54,299 nucleotides of DNA from assembly GCA_005893275.1 (NCBI GenBank), contig VBOW01000024.1:1-54299 (forward strand). The letters run 5' to 3'. The first letter of the stretch is position 1. Every line of letters begins with the position of its first letter. The notes beneath the pieces are model-generated. The model made no database searches, was not told the origin of the DNA, and saw nothing but the letters and a program-made list of their open reading frames with translations. Below are positions 43,858 through 53,421 of this stretch, piece by piece. This DNA comes from Candidatus Eisenbacteria bacterium. GTDB taxonomy: Bacteria; Eisenbacteria; RBG-16-71-46; SZUA-252. The position numbers and the translations under genes are program-made.

Positions 43858-45462
43858 GTGTCCAGGAGCAAGGCCAGCCTAGCCCAGAAGCAGGCGGATC
43901 ACAGGACATGGGCCCTCTTGGGTCTCGTCATCCTCGTGCTGCTGGGATTCGTCTTCACCGTTCAGACGCTCTGGGTGTCGATCGTACGGTCCGGATTCCT
44001 GGGCGACAACCTGCCGGCGAACGGGTGGATGCTCCTCGTGGGGCTCGTGGGGCTCACGGTTCTCTTCTGCTTGTACATCGTGCACCAGCAGACCAAGATC
44101 AACCAGTTTCGGGCGCGGCTCCTGAACGATCAGATGGAGTTGGAGCAATCACGGGGGCGGCTGGCCGAGCTCACGTCGTTGTTCCAACTCGGCAACAGCC
44201 TGCACATGGATCTCCCGCTGGACACGATCCTCGAAATCACCGTCCGCCGCGTGGCCAGCACGCTTCACTCGCACGATGTCGCGCTCTTTCTCTTCGAGCC
44301 GGATCGCAAGGCGCTCAAGTGCCGCGCGCGTTTCGGGCTCACGCCCAAGGAGCCGGAGTCCGAGGTTCGGGTGGGCGAAGGCGCGGTCGGATGGGCGGCG
44401 CGGCACCGCGAGCCCGTTATGATGGGCGCGACGGATCGGGAGGCGCGGTTCGCGGAGCACTTCATGGCGCACCCGGACGCGGGCTCCGCTCTCATCCTTC
44501 CGGTCAATTTCGAGAATCGTTGCGTGGCCGTTTTGCAGGTGCATCGGGCGGCGAAGGCCGAGACTTTCCGGCTCGAGCACCGCGACATCGGCCAGTTATT
44601 CGCGGACAACGTCGCCGGAGTCATCGATCGTGCGCTGGTCGTGCGTCACCTGGAACAGCGGGCCACCGATCTCAAGCCGAGCGCCAAGGGGGGGCCGGAG
44701 GCGCAGGGCGTGACTCCGTTCCAGGACTCCTTTCTCTCGTCCGCGGAGAACGAGCTCAAGGCCCCGCTCACCACCATCCTGGCCTACTCCGAGGTGCTGG
44801 ACCAGAACGACAAGCGAATGACGACGTCGATGCGCCGGGAATTCACGGCCCGGCTGCGCGGCGAGGCACAGCGTCTCATGAACCTCGTGGACGACGTGCT
44901 CGATCTGGCCCGGCTCGAGACGGGACGTTTCCTCCTCGATCTTCGCAAGGACAACGTGAACGCGATCTCACGCGCGGCGGTCGAGACCGTGCGGACCAGC
45001 GCGGCGGGCAAGCAGATCGATCTCGAGATGAAGCTCGACGAGAAGATCCCGGATCAGCACGTGGACGCGGCGAAGGTCCGGCAGGCGATCCTGCACCTCC
45101 TGCAGAACGGCATACGCTTCTCCCCCGCGAAGGGGCGCGTGACCCTCACCACGTGGCTCGGCGACGATCACATCCGGATCGAAGTTCGGGATTCCGGCCC
45201 GGCGGTCGAACCGGAGGTCGCGCCGCTGGTCTTCGACATCGAGGCCCAGGGAACGGAGGTCTCGAAGCGCATGAAGGATGGGCTGGGATTCGGGCTCCAC
45301 TTGACCAAACGATTCGTGGAGCTTCACGGAGGAACGGTGGGTGTGGGGGCGAGCCCGAGCGGCACGGGCGCCACCTTCTGGATCCGCCTCCCCAAAGGGG
45401 ACGGACTCGAGAGCGTGATCGGCCGCGATCCGTTCCTGGAACAGCTCTGGGAGAACCCCTAG
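43858..45462 (+). CDS. GAF-domain histidine-kinase-like membrane sensor lacking the acceptor His
   Basis: The 534-residue protein has two membrane helices (~18-42 and ~56-77), a short coiled coil and a GAF domain (~110-260). A HisKA-type helix pair and HATPase domain follow. At the H-box the family has S-H-E-L-R-T-P-L; here it reads E-N-E-L-K-A-P-L with Asn298 (codon AAC at 44749) for His. The N-box Asn is kept (L-L-Q-N-G-I-R-F) and the lid has G-L-G-F-G-L, but the D-box is D-S-G-P-A. It is probably a pseudokinase or modulator. No response regulator is adjacent. GTG start with GGAGG five bases upstream. Confidence 0.85.
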   Translation: MSRSKASLAQKQADHRTWALLGLVILVLLGFVFTVQTLWVSIVRSGFLGDNLPANGWMLLVGLVGLTVLFCLYIVHQQTKINQFRARLLNDQMELEQSRGRLAELTSLFQLGNSLHMDLPLDTILEITVRRVASTLHSHDVALFLFEPDRKALKCRARFGLTPKEPESEVRVGEGAVGWAARHREPVMMGATDREARFAEHFMAHPDAGSALILPVNFENRCVAVLQVHRAAKAETFRLEHRDIGQLFADNVAGVIDRALVVRHLEQRATDLKPSAKGGPEAQGVTPFQDSFLSSAENELKAPLTTILAYSEVLDQNDKRMTTSMRREFTARLRGEAQRLMNLVDDVLDLARLETGRFLLDLRKDNVNAISRAAVETVRTSAAGKQIDLEMKLDEKIPDQHVDAAKVRQAILHLLQNGIRFSPAKGRVTLTTWLGDDHIRIEVRDSGPAVEPEVAPLVFDIEAQGTEVSKRMKDGLGFGLHLTKRFVELHGGTVGVGASPSGTGATFWIRLPKGDGLESVIGRDPFLEQLWENP

Positions 45463-45475
45463 AGGCCCGGATCGG

Positions 45476-46579
45476 TCACGCGGGCCCGATCTTCGATCCG
45501 CCGCCGAGCGCGGCCTGAACCATCGCGAACTCCCCTACGTTTTCGAGCGTCACCATCCCGACGATCCCGCGCCCCGGCTCCACGACGGGGACGGCGGGAC
45601 ACCCGCTCTCCTGCATTCTCCGGAAGACGTCCTCGAGCATCTCCCCCGGCTGAGCCAGGCCGCAATTCCGGCGCGCCACATCCGCCACCTTCGTGTCGGT
45701 CCGGCCCCCCGCGAGCGCTTTCAAGAGATCCGACCGCGCCAGGATTCCCACCGGAGGGTCACGATCCGCGATCCCCAGGACGGGAAAATCTTGCTGATGC
45801 CCGTCCAGCAACAGCTCCACGGCCCGTGAAAGAGGATCCTCGGGACGCAGGGCGCGGAAATCGCGAATCATCGCGCGCGAAACCGGGATGCCGTCGAACG
45901 CAGAGCGCATCTGAACGAACGCCGACTCCTGCCCGGCACCGATGAAGACGAACACCGCGATGAAAAGGAGCATCGGGTTTCCGAAGAGCCCCAGGAGAGC
46001 GAAGAGCAGCGCGATCGCCTGGCCGACATTGGCCGCGACCCGGGTCGCCCGGACGTACTCCAGGCGCGTCGCGAGCAGCGCCCGGAGCACGCGCCCCCCA
46101 TCCATCGGGAAGGCGGGAATCAGATTGAAAACGGCCACGACGACGTTGAAGGAGAAGAGGCGCGCCAGGAAGCTTCGCTCGAGCAAGACGGGGTCGCCGA
46201 AGTTCTCGGATGAGGCTTGCATGAAGAGGAAAAGCACCCCGGCGATCAGCACGTTGACGAAAGGCCCCGCGAGCGCGATGGCCAACTCCTGAAGCGGCTT
46301 CTGGGGGATGCGGTCGAGGCGCGCCACTCCCCCGATGGGGAGCAGCGTGATGTCCCGGGTCACAACGCCGTAGCGCCGCCCCATCAGCGCGTGCCCCAGC
46401 TCGTGGAGCAACACGCAGCCGAAGGCCGAGAGGATGAATCCGACGCCCCGCGCCGCCTGTAGGGTGCCGCCCCCTCGGGCATAGCTCGCCCAGAAGAGCC
46501 ACACGAGAAAGAGCAGGAACGTCGCGTGGATCCGGATCGGAATCCCGGCCACGTTCGCGATCCTCCAGGACCAGCGCAT
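45476..46579 (-). CDS. Site-2-type M50 membrane metalloprotease with two CBS domains
   Basis: The 367-residue protein has zinc motif H59-E-L-G-H63 in the first helices and F-P-M-D-G-G-R-V-L-R in a later one. Two CBS domains fill residues ~230-365. This is the SpoIVFB-like group III site-2 protease layout. CBS domains usually sense adenine nucleotides. It may cleave membrane regulators such as anti-sigma factors; no target is adjacent. Confidence 0.92.
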   Translation of the reverse strand: MRWSWRIANVAGIPIRIHATFLLFLVWLFWASYARGGGTLQAARGVGFILSAFGCVLLHELGHALMGRRYGVVTRDITLLPIGGVARLDRIPQKPLQELAIALAGPFVNVLIAGVLFLFMQASSENFGDPVLLERSFLARLFSFNVVVAVFNLIPAFPMDGGRVLRALLATRLEYVRATRVAANVGQAIALLFALLGLFGNPMLLFIAVFVFIGAGQESAFVQMRSAFDGIPVSRAMIRDFRALRPEDPLSRAVELLLDGHQQDFPVLGIADRDPPVGILARSDLLKALAGGRTDTKVADVARRNCGLAQPGEMLEDVFRRMQESGCPAVPVVEPGRGIVGMVTLENVGEFAMVQAALGGGSKIGPA

Positions 46580-46617
46580 GGCGGATCAGCGGGCGGGCAG
46601 CCCGGCGCGGGTTGCGC

Positions 46618-47268
46618 TCACGCGGCGGGTGCCGGCTTCAGCCGGATCGCGACCGGAGCCGTGAGGGTGACCTTGAGCTTCTGGCCGGCCGGCAACACGA
46701 TCTGGTCTCCCTTGGTCGCGACGGCCACCCCTGTTCCGAGCACCGCGCCAACCGCCGCACCCTTCACGATGCTCTTCTTTCCACCCAGGATCCCGCCCAC
46801 GATCCCTCCGGCCACGGCGCCGCCGCCGATCTCCTTGGCGCTCTCCTTCGCCTGCCCCTTGCCTTTGAGCCGGAAGGGCTCACAGGAGATCGCGTAGCTC
46901 GTGCCGTCGCTCATCGCGAGCTCCGTGAAACGGAGCGTGAGCTCCGCGCCGCCCGCAATCCGACCCGCGGGATCGATGTGGGTGACCTGTCCCTGAATTG
47001 TCGCGCCGGCCGGAACGATGGTCTTTTCGTTGACTCGGACCGGCTCGAGGGTGCGCAGGGTGACCGGATCCCCGACTTTGTTCCTGCCGGTGTCGATCGT
47101 GTTCTGCAACGCGCCCACGAAGGCGGTCCCGGCGGTCAGCGTCTCCTCCTTTTCCTTCTCGGCGACCGCGGCGTTCCGGCCGCAGCCTCCGGCCGATGCG
47201 AGAAGGAACGCAAGCGCGGACGCGAGCGCGGCGGGTCGGTGGAGCCGCACGGCGAGGGATGGTTTCAT
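46618..47268 (-). CDS. Lipoprotein with glycine-zipper segment
   Basis: The 216-residue product starts at ATG 47268 (AGGAGGG five bases upstream). It has a lipoprotein signal ending A-S-A-G-G-C. A beta-rich middle part resembles conjugal TrbI/YMF-like 'V-P-A-G-A' folds. A Gly/Ala zipper (G-G-A-V-A-G-G-I-V-G-G-I-L-G-G) near residues 150-165 could insert in a membrane. Function unknown. Confidence 0.75.
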   Translation of the reverse strand: MKPSLAVRLHRPAALASALAFLLASAGGCGRNAAVAEKEKEETLTAGTAFVGALQNTIDTGRNKVGDPVTLRTLEPVRVNEKTIVPAGATIQGQVTHIDPAGRIAGGAELTLRFTELAMSDGTSYAISCEPFRLKGKGQAKESAKEIGGGAVAGGIVGGILGGKKSIVKGAAVGAVLGTGVAVATKGDQIVLPAGQKLKVTLTAPVAIRLKPAPAA

Positions 47269-47392
47269 GTGAGCCCTCCTGGCTTCTTGCCGGCGACCCA
47301 ACGGCCGCCGGCCGGGTGAGAAACTCCTTCACACGTCTTCGCGTGAACCCATGATGCCCCAGAGATCGCTGAAATGCATCCTTCCGGCGCGG

Positions 47393-49468
47393 CTACTGCG
47401 AGAGGTGGCGCTTGAGCCAGGCGTGGACTTCGCGGTTCCAGACGAGGGAGTTCTGCGGTTTCAAGATCCAGTGATTCTCGTCGGGGAAGAACACGAGGCG
47501 CGCTTCCAGCCCCTTGGCCTTGTAGATATTGAAGACCGCAAGCGCCTGCGTGTGCGGGACGCGGTAGTCGCGCTCGCCGTGGATCACGAGCATCGGGGAG
47601 CTGAACCCACGCGCGAAGCGAGCCGGGTTCCACCGGTCGATCGCGTCGAGATTGTCCCACGGCTCGCCACCGTAGGACTTGTGGCGTCCCTGGGTGATAT
47701 CGCTCGCGTATTCGGCGAGAAGGTCGAAGACCCCCGCATGGTTGATGAGGCACGCGAACCGGTCGGTGTTTCCCGCGATCCAGCAGACGAGGTACCCGCC
47801 GTAGCTCCCGCCGGCCGCGCCCATGCGCTTCTCGTCGATGAATCCCGATTCGAGAAGCACGTCGGTGGCACGCATGATGTCCGTGAACGGCTTATCGCCA
47901 TGCCCCCCTTGGATGCAGGCCGCAAAGTCCTGCCCCCACGAAGTGGAGCCGTGGAAATTGACGCAGGCGACGACGTAACCGGGAGCCGCGAATGCCTGCG
48001 GGTTCCAGCGGAAGTGAAAATTGTCCCCGGCAATCCCATGCGGCCCACCGTGGATGACGTGGACGAGCGGCCATTTCCGCGCGGGATCGAAACCCGGCGG
48101 AAGCACGACGAACATCTGCACGCGATCGCCCCCCGCGCCTGCGAACTCGACCTCGCGCACCTCGCCCAGGGCGACCTCGTTCATCAGCGCGTCGTTGAAG
48201 TGCGTCAGCTTCCGGAATCCGCCTCCGTCGAGCTTGCACGACGCCGCCTCGGGCGGTGAGGAGAGCGACTGCACGGTGAAGTAGACCCGTCCATCCCGCC
48301 CGATGCGGAGCCCCGAGATCGTCCCGGCTTCGAGCAGGGGCTTCGGGGATCCACCACCCCTTCCCAGCACGTACAGGAGGACGCGTCCGCGATCCTCCGC
48401 CTCGAGGAGCAGGGTGCCGTCGGGCGCATGCTCCCATGCGGCCGGCGACCGGTCCCAGTCTTCGGTGAGCACGGTGTGCGTTCCCGCCGCGCGGTCGTAC
48501 CGCACGATCCGCACCTTATCGGCGTAGAAGTAGGGGTCGCGCTGCATGCCGTAGACGATCGATTTTCCATCCGGTGAGTATCGCGGCCGAATGCAATCGG
48601 CCGAATTGGCGGGAGCCCCTTCCGGGGTCAGACACCGGACCGGGCCCTTCCCCGTCGCCGCCACGGTGTAGACCGCCCAGCGGAGGAGGTGGTGCGGCGG
48701 GAGGCTCGAGTTCGCGGAAAAGGCGATCTCCGTCCCGTCGGGAGAAATATCGTACTGCCCGGCGGGCTCCATGAGATCGAACCAGCCGGTTCCGGAGGGC
48801 GTGAGGTCAGTCAGCTGGCGGGTCAGCAGATCGAACACGAAAAGATGCGGCCGTTCCCCGTCCAGGAGCCACCGATCCCAGTACCGGTAGACCCGGTCCT
48901 CGGTGACGTGGACCTTGACCGGATCTTTCCCGCGCTTCTCGAGCAGCTCCTTCGTCCCCTCCGGAGTCGGAGCTTCCTCGAGGAGCATCGCAAGGAACGC
49001 GATCCTTTTCCCATCCGGAAACCATTTCGGGTCGAGGACGCCGAGCGGAAGATCGGTCAGGCGCTCGGCCTCCCCCCCGTCGAGCGGCATGATGTGGAGC
49101 TGCGGCTTCTCCTCCCCCCGGACCCGCGTGAAGGAGATCCACTGGCCGTCCGGAGACACGGAGGGATCGGAGCTGGCGTACTCCTCCGAGGTGAGCGGGC
49201 GCTGCTCGGCCCCGTCCGTGGGAACCAGCCACAGGCGGGGCTTCCCCTTGTTGGCCTCGACATCGAAGGTCGTGACGGAAACGATGATCCCGTCGCCGTC
49301 CGGCGTTGGTTGCGGCGCGCCCACGCGGGCGATCTTCCAAAGATCCTCGGGGGTGAGCCTGTGCTTGGCCGGATTGCCGGCGGGGTAGAGGAGGGTGGTC
49401 TGGCTGTCGGCGACGTGCACATGACCTCCGGCGGGGACCGGGAGCCCCGAATGCGGGGAGAGGTTCAA
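47393..49468 (-). CDS. S9C-type peptidase (acylaminoacyl/dipeptidyl peptidase-like)
   Basis: The 691-residue protein has a WD40-like beta-propeller (repeated S-P-D-G and T-P-D-G units) and a C-terminal hydrolase: nucleophile in G-G-S-Y-G-G-Y, acid in H-G-E-R-D-Y-R-V-P, His in E-N-H-W. No signal peptide is evident, so it likely trims peptides in the cytoplasm. It starts 15 bases after pncA and could be the last gene of the NAD-salvage run. A weak GC hairpin (47289-47312) lies downstream. Confidence 0.92.
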   Translation of the reverse strand: MNLSPHSGLPVPAGGHVHVADSQTTLLYPAGNPAKHRLTPEDLWKIARVGAPQPTPDGDGIIVSVTTFDVEANKGKPRLWLVPTDGAEQRPLTSEEYASSDPSVSPDGQWISFTRVRGEEKPQLHIMPLDGGEAERLTDLPLGVLDPKWFPDGKRIAFLAMLLEEAPTPEGTKELLEKRGKDPVKVHVTEDRVYRYWDRWLLDGERPHLFVFDLLTRQLTDLTPSGTGWFDLMEPAGQYDISPDGTEIAFSANSSLPPHHLLRWAVYTVAATGKGPVRCLTPEGAPANSADCIRPRYSPDGKSIVYGMQRDPYFYADKVRIVRYDRAAGTHTVLTEDWDRSPAAWEHAPDGTLLLEAEDRGRVLLYVLGRGGGSPKPLLEAGTISGLRIGRDGRVYFTVQSLSSPPEAASCKLDGGGFRKLTHFNDALMNEVALGEVREVEFAGAGGDRVQMFVVLPPGFDPARKWPLVHVIHGGPHGIAGDNFHFRWNPQAFAAPGYVVACVNFHGSTSWGQDFAACIQGGHGDKPFTDIMRATDVLLESGFIDEKRMGAAGGSYGGYLVCWIAGNTDRFACLINHAGVFDLLAEYASDITQGRHKSYGGEPWDNLDAIDRWNPARFARGFSSPMLVIHGERDYRVPHTQALAVFNIYKAKGLEARLVFFPDENHWILKPQNSLVWNREVHAWLKRHLSQ

Positions 49469-49483
49469 GACACTCGGAATCCC

Positions 49484-50140
49484 TTACTCTAGCGCGGTCG
49501 CTTGCACAATTCCAGCCCGCACTTCACCAGACTGGACCAAGTGGATCCGAGCCTGGGCCAGCTCGCGAAGGGCTTCGGTGCCCGTCTGCCGGTCCACCGG
49601 GCGCGTGGCGTCCACGATCACGAAGACCAGGGCCTCGGGCAGGAGACGGCGCGCGTCGAGCGAGCTCCACCGGACGCAATAATCCAGGGCCAGGCCGGCC
49701 AGGTAGATCCGGGTGACTTCGCGCGCGCGCAAGTAACCGTCGAGGCCCGTCGGGTTTCGACCGGCGTTGTCCGAGAACCCGGAGTAGCTGTCGACCAGGG
49801 GGTCGTATCCCTTCCGGATCACGGCCTGGATTCGCGTCTGGTCCAGGCCCGGATGCAGCTCCGCGCCGCGGGTTCCCTGGACGCAGTGGTCGGGCCAGAA
49901 GGTCTGGGGGAGCCCTCCCAGGACCCCCCGATCGAAGGGCTTCTTGCCCGGGTGCTGGCTCGCGAAGCTCAGGTGGTCCTTGGGATGCCAGTCCTGGGTC
50001 GCTACCCGGATCGCAAAGAGCGGCATCAACGCGTTGATGATCGGCACGACCTCCGCGCCCCCCGGGACGGGAAGCTCATCGGCCTCTGAGATGAATCCGT
50101 TTTGAACGTCGACGACGACAAGCGCTGAATTCTCGCTCAT
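49484..50140 (-). CDS. pncA: Nicotinamidase
   Basis: The 218-residue isochorismatase-fold hydrolase has the catalytic triad D11, K110 and C155 (A-L-D-Y-C-V-R-W). The metal site is D50-W-H52-x-x-D-H56. It deamidates nicotinamide to nicotinate, the substrate of PncB encoded just upstream. ATG 50140 overlaps the pncB stop by four bases. Confidence 0.94.
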   Translation of the reverse strand: MSENSALVVVDVQNGFISEADELPVPGGAEVVPIINALMPLFAIRVATQDWHPKDHLSFASQHPGKKPFDRGVLGGLPQTFWPDHCVQGTRGAELHPGLDQTRIQAVIRKGYDPLVDSYSGFSDNAGRNPTGLDGYLRAREVTRIYLAGLALDYCVRWSSLDARRLLPEALVFVIVDATRPVDRQTGTEALRELAQARIHLVQSGEVRAGIVQATALE

Positions 50141-51558
50141 TCCGCTCTCGCCTCCTCGGTGAGCCTGAGCCTCAGCTCGTGGAGCTTTGGACTCAACGAA
50201 ACCCGATATCGGTGCGGGTTCATCAAACGAAGGCATCCCTCGGGGAGGCACCGGAGCTCTTTTCCAGCCCGCTTCGCGAGCGCGGGAAGCGCCGCGGGAC
50301 CGCACGTCCGCGAGCCGCGATCCATCGCCACCGTGCGGAGATCCTCAAGCCGCGTACCGCTCGGAATCGGAGCGTGGCGAAGCGGGTGACTCGGATCGAA
50401 AACTTGAGCGCCGGGACCAATCGTCTCTCCCTCCAGCGCGATCACGTCCATTTCGAACCCACCGTCCGGGCGGATCACGCGCCACAAGCGCTTCTTCCCG
50501 GGAATGGTGCCCTTCGAAGGATCGCCGCTCACCTTGACTTTGGGTTGGCCTCCGATTTCCACAAGCTTGTAGATGCCGCCGAGCGCCCCGCCCCCTTCCC
50601 CGGCTCCGGTCACGAGCCGGGTCCCCACACCGTAGAGATCCACCCGCCCGCCTTCCGAGCGGATGGATTGGATCACGTGCTCGTCCAGCTCGTTCGAGGC
50701 GAGGATCTTCACATGGTGAAGCCCCGCTTCGTCGAGGAGCCGCCGCGATTCCCGGCTCAGATAGGCGAGATCTCCCGAATCGAGCCGCACCCCCGACAGC
50801 TGGTGCCCATTCGCGGCCAGCTCTCTTGCGACCGTGATCGCGTTCGGGATCCCGCTCCGGAGCGTGTCGTAGGTATCCACGAGCAGCACGCAGGCGTCCG
50901 GGAATGCGGTCGCGTACGCGCGAAACGCCTCCAGCTCGCTTGGGAACGACATCACCCAGCTGTGCGCCTGGGTTCCCGCCACGGGAAGACCGAACGCCTT
51001 CCCCGCGGCGAGACTACTGGTCGTGAGCACGCCGCCGACCGCGGCGGCGCGTGTCGCCGATATCGCGCCGTCCGGCCCCTGCGCGCGCCTCGTTCCGAAC
51101 TCCACGACCTTGGCGGGCGCCGCGGCCCGCACCACGCGCGAGGCCTTGGTCGCGATCAGGGTTTGAAAATTGACGATATTCAAGAGCGCGGTTTCAACGA
51201 CCTGGACTTCCGCCAGCGCCCCTTCCACGGTGAGGATCGGCTCGTGCGGAAAGACCGCCGTCCCCTCGGGCACGGCGGTGACGGTTCCCTTGAAGCGGAG
51301 CGACGAGAGATACGCGAGGAAGGGACCGCGGAACAGGCCGATCGACTCGACGTAGTCCAGATCGTCTTCGCGGAACTTCAACGATTGCAGGAATTCGAGC
51401 GCCGGGTCCAGACCGGCCATCACCGCGTATCCGCCCTGGAACGGGAGCTCGCGGAAGAACAGATCGAATGTCGCGGGAAGCTGGTGCATGTCTTGCTCGA
51501 AATATCCCGCGAGCATCGTCAGCTCGTAGAGATCCGTCAGCAGGGCGGGCGGCGCCAC
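50137..51558 (-). CDS. pncB: Nicotinate phosphoribosyltransferase
   Basis: The 473-residue enzyme has the family opening [10 protein letters not shown]. It has the E-F-G-T-R-R-A and G-T-x-A-H-S-W-V-M-S-F stretches (the latter with the phosphorylated His) and the PRPP region L-D-S-G-D-L. It makes nicotinate mononucleotide. The start is GTG 51558, with GGGGGAG upstream, 19 bases after the BaeRF3-like gene. Confidence 0.94.
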   Translation of the reverse strand: MAPPALLTDLYELTMLAGYFEQDMHQLPATFDLFFRELPFQGGYAVMAGLDPALEFLQSLKFREDDLDYVESIGLFRGPFLAYLSSLRFKGTVTAVPEGTAVFPHEPILTVEGALAEVQVVETALLNIVNFQTLIATKASRVVRAAAPAKVVEFGTRRAQGPDGAISATRAAAVGGVLTTSSLAAGKAFGLPVAGTQAHSWVMSFPSELEAFRAYATAFPDACVLLVDTYDTLRSGIPNAITVARELAANGHQLSGVRLDSGDLAYLSRESRRLLDEAGLHHVKILASNELDEHVIQSIRSEGGRVDLYGVGTRLVTGAGEGGGALGGIYKLVEIGGQPKVKVSGDPSKGTIPGKKRLWRVIRPDGGFEMDVIALEGETIGPGAQVFDPSHPLRHAPIPSGTRLEDLRTVAMDRGSRTCGPAALPALAKRAGKELRCLPEGCLRLMNPHRYRVSLSPKLHELRLRLTEEARAE

Positions 51559-51577
51559 GGCGTCTCCCCCTCGGGGG

Positions 51578-52717
51578 TCAGAAACGGAATAGGGCCGCGA
51601 TCGGTCCCGAACCGGGCATCGAAGCGCGCGGGACCACGTACACTTCTCCGCCACGTCGGAGCGATTCTTCGGCGACGTCGTCCAGCACGTCGGCGTCGTC
51701 CGCGTCCATCTGCCGCTGGTGAATCTGGATCGATCCCGTCTTGCGGTCGAGAAGCCCCCACACCGATTCCTCTTCGGCAACCAAGAGGCACTGCACGCGC
51801 CCGGTCACCGCGGCCGCGGCGATCTCCTCGAGCCGCTCCGACGCGCGGCCCGTTCCGACCCGCTCGCGGTACCGCGCCACCCAGGTATCGATACGGCTTT
51901 GAAACACCCGGCTCACGAGCGGCCACGCTTCCGCGTGGATCTCGTCGGGGTTCGCGCGCTCGTAGTTTCCCTCGAGCCCGACCTCGAGAAGGTCGGGGTA
52001 GCGGTTCACCTGCCTGTAGATCGGGTGGTAGTACTTGACGGCAGCGATCAGGAGCGGCACCCGCTCGTCGCGGAGATACTCGTGGAGACCCCGGTCGATG
52101 GCGTTGAAGAAACGAACCAGCGTTTCCTTTTTGCGCTCCTTGCCGGGCCCCCTGCCGTGAAACACGCCTCCCTGGGCCCACCCGCCGGCGGCGGAGAAGG
52201 ACCGGTCGTAATCGGGAACCCCGAGCGCCTCGCGGAGGCTCGACGGAACCCCGTGCAGGTTCACGGCTCCCGCGCCGAATGGGCTTCCCTCATAGAGGCT
52301 CACCGCCTTTTGGCTGACCGCGAGGACGAGATACCGGCGGTTCGAGTGGAGGAACTTGAGCAGAGGCTTCGTGTGATACGTGTCCGCGACGACGACGAGC
52401 TCCGGAACGGGGATCGGGAGACGGTACGCGGCCGTCGAATTCTCCGACCGAAAGAGCGCGAGGCCGTCGAGCGAATACTCCCAGTGCCGATCGCCCTCGA
52501 GCCGGCGCAGAGGCTCCAGAAACGCCTTCGCGTCGCGGCTCTTGTACCGCGTGCCGAGAAGCTCCCCCGCCTGATGGAGCAGCGCGCGGAAGCGCACCGG
52601 ATCCTGCTTCCATTCCGGATGACGGCGATGCGTCGGAAGGTAGAGCGACAGGCGCGGCCCCGGGCCGTCGGCCACCAGCAGACGTTGCAGCTCTTCGGCC
52701 CGGAAGGACTGGATCAT
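51578..52717 (-). CDS. Bacterial archaeo-eukaryotic release factor-like protein (BaeRF family 3)
   Basis: The 379-residue protein opens with P-R-L-S-L-Y-L-P-T-H-R and ends with A-E-E-S-L-R-R-G-G-E-V-Y-V-V-P, both typical of BaeRF3-type proteins related to eRF1/Vms1. The middle domain is RNase H-like; the C-terminal one resembles the L7Ae fold. The family is predicted to act on ribosomes or stalled tRNA, but no activity is established. It shares an operon with NAD-salvage genes and a CDGSH protein. Confidence 0.8.
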   Translation of the reverse strand: MIQSFRAEELQRLLVADGPGPRLSLYLPTHRRHPEWKQDPVRFRALLHQAGELLGTRYKSRDAKAFLEPLRRLEGDRHWEYSLDGLALFRSENSTAAYRLPIPVPELVVVADTYHTKPLLKFLHSNRRYLVLAVSQKAVSLYEGSPFGAGAVNLHGVPSSLREALGVPDYDRSFSAAGGWAQGGVFHGRGPGKERKKETLVRFFNAIDRGLHEYLRDERVPLLIAAVKYYHPIYRQVNRYPDLLEVGLEGNYERANPDEIHAEAWPLVSRVFQSRIDTWVARYRERVGTGRASERLEEIAAAAVTGRVQCLLVAEEESVWGLLDRKTGSIQIHQRQMDADDADVLDDVAEESLRRGGEVYVVPRASMPGSGPIAALFRF

Positions 52718-52746
52718 GGCCCTTTACGGAGAAGATCTCCCAGCGG

Positions 52747-52983
52747 TTACGCGGGCTTCGGCGCGGGCGGCGGGAGCGCGCGTGCCTCGACGATGGACGC
52801 AAAACCGCATGTCTTATGGGTGCTGTCGCAAAACGGCTTGTTCGAGGACTGACCACACCGACATAAGGAGATCATCGTGCGCCCGGCCAGATCGAACGGC
52901 CTCCCTTCCTGATCGACGATCGTGAAATCCCCCTCGACTCGGATCGAGCCATTGTTTCGAATCGTGATGGTGGCTCCCGGCAT
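52747..52983 (-). CDS. CDGSH iron-sulfur domain protein
   Basis: The 78-residue protein has the CDGSH 3Cys-1His cluster site: C41-R-C43, S46, P50, C52 and H56. The usual Gly after Cys-Asp is Ser (C-D-S-T-H). It would bind one redox-active or transferable [2Fe-2S] cluster. It is 29 bases upstream of the BaeRF3-like gene and heads that operon. Confidence 0.9.
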   Translation of the reverse strand: MPGATITIRNNGSIRVEGDFTIVDQEGRPFDLAGRTMISLCRCGQSSNKPFCDSTHKTCGFASIVEARALPPPAPKPA

Positions 52984-53068
52984 GAATCCTCCTGGTCGTG
53001 CGCGCGATCCCGGGGGCGGGTGACCGCCGCCACGGGGAATGGATTCAGTATAAACGCTTTCGGGAGTA

Positions 53069-53201
53069 GTTCGTCTGGTTTCGCATGGGCTCGCGTAGGT
53101 TCGTGCAGTTCCCCTAGACGCGCCCGGGCCAGCGGGTTCCCGAAGCTACCGGGGGGGCGACGTGGTTCGCTCAGGTTCGTCAGGTTTCGCCCTAGGTTCG
53201 C
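53069..53201. repeat. Two clusters of GGTTCG-like sites at 10 bp spacing
   Basis: Cluster 1 has TTCG (once CTCG) at 53070, 53080, 53090 and 53100, exactly 10 bp apart. Cluster 2 has TTCG at 53166, 53176, 53186 and 53197. Most are preceded by GG or AG. The clusters start 96 bp apart in the divergent gap 52984-53421, which also holds TTATATCC near 53255 and AAAGGAG at 53266. No gene is seen in the gap. Confidence 0.75.
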
Positions 53202-53421
53202 CCAGGAAAGCTCTCGGTTAAGCAGTCGATTTCGAGATTTCTGATGCCCGAACGGTTATATCCTTAAAGGAGTTTCTGAGGCGCATTGCGCCCACGAGCT
53301 CCAATCGCTCGCTTTTCCCCGATCTCCCCGTTGTTGCGTTCGTGGGAGGGTCGGCGGACGGCATTCTCCTATCCGTCCCCCATCGGGGAAACGGGGCGAG
53401 TCTTCATGGGAGGGTCGTCCG

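Noticed and set aside
53069-53201. Possible tRNA fragments because of repeated GGTTCG
   Set aside because: No acceptor or anticodon stems can be paired, and the strict 10 bp step does not fit tRNA remnants.
53069-53201. CRISPR array
   Set aside because: Repeat units are only 4-6 bases with no spacers of CRISPR size and no cas genes; the Cas4-like DUF2779 protein is far away.
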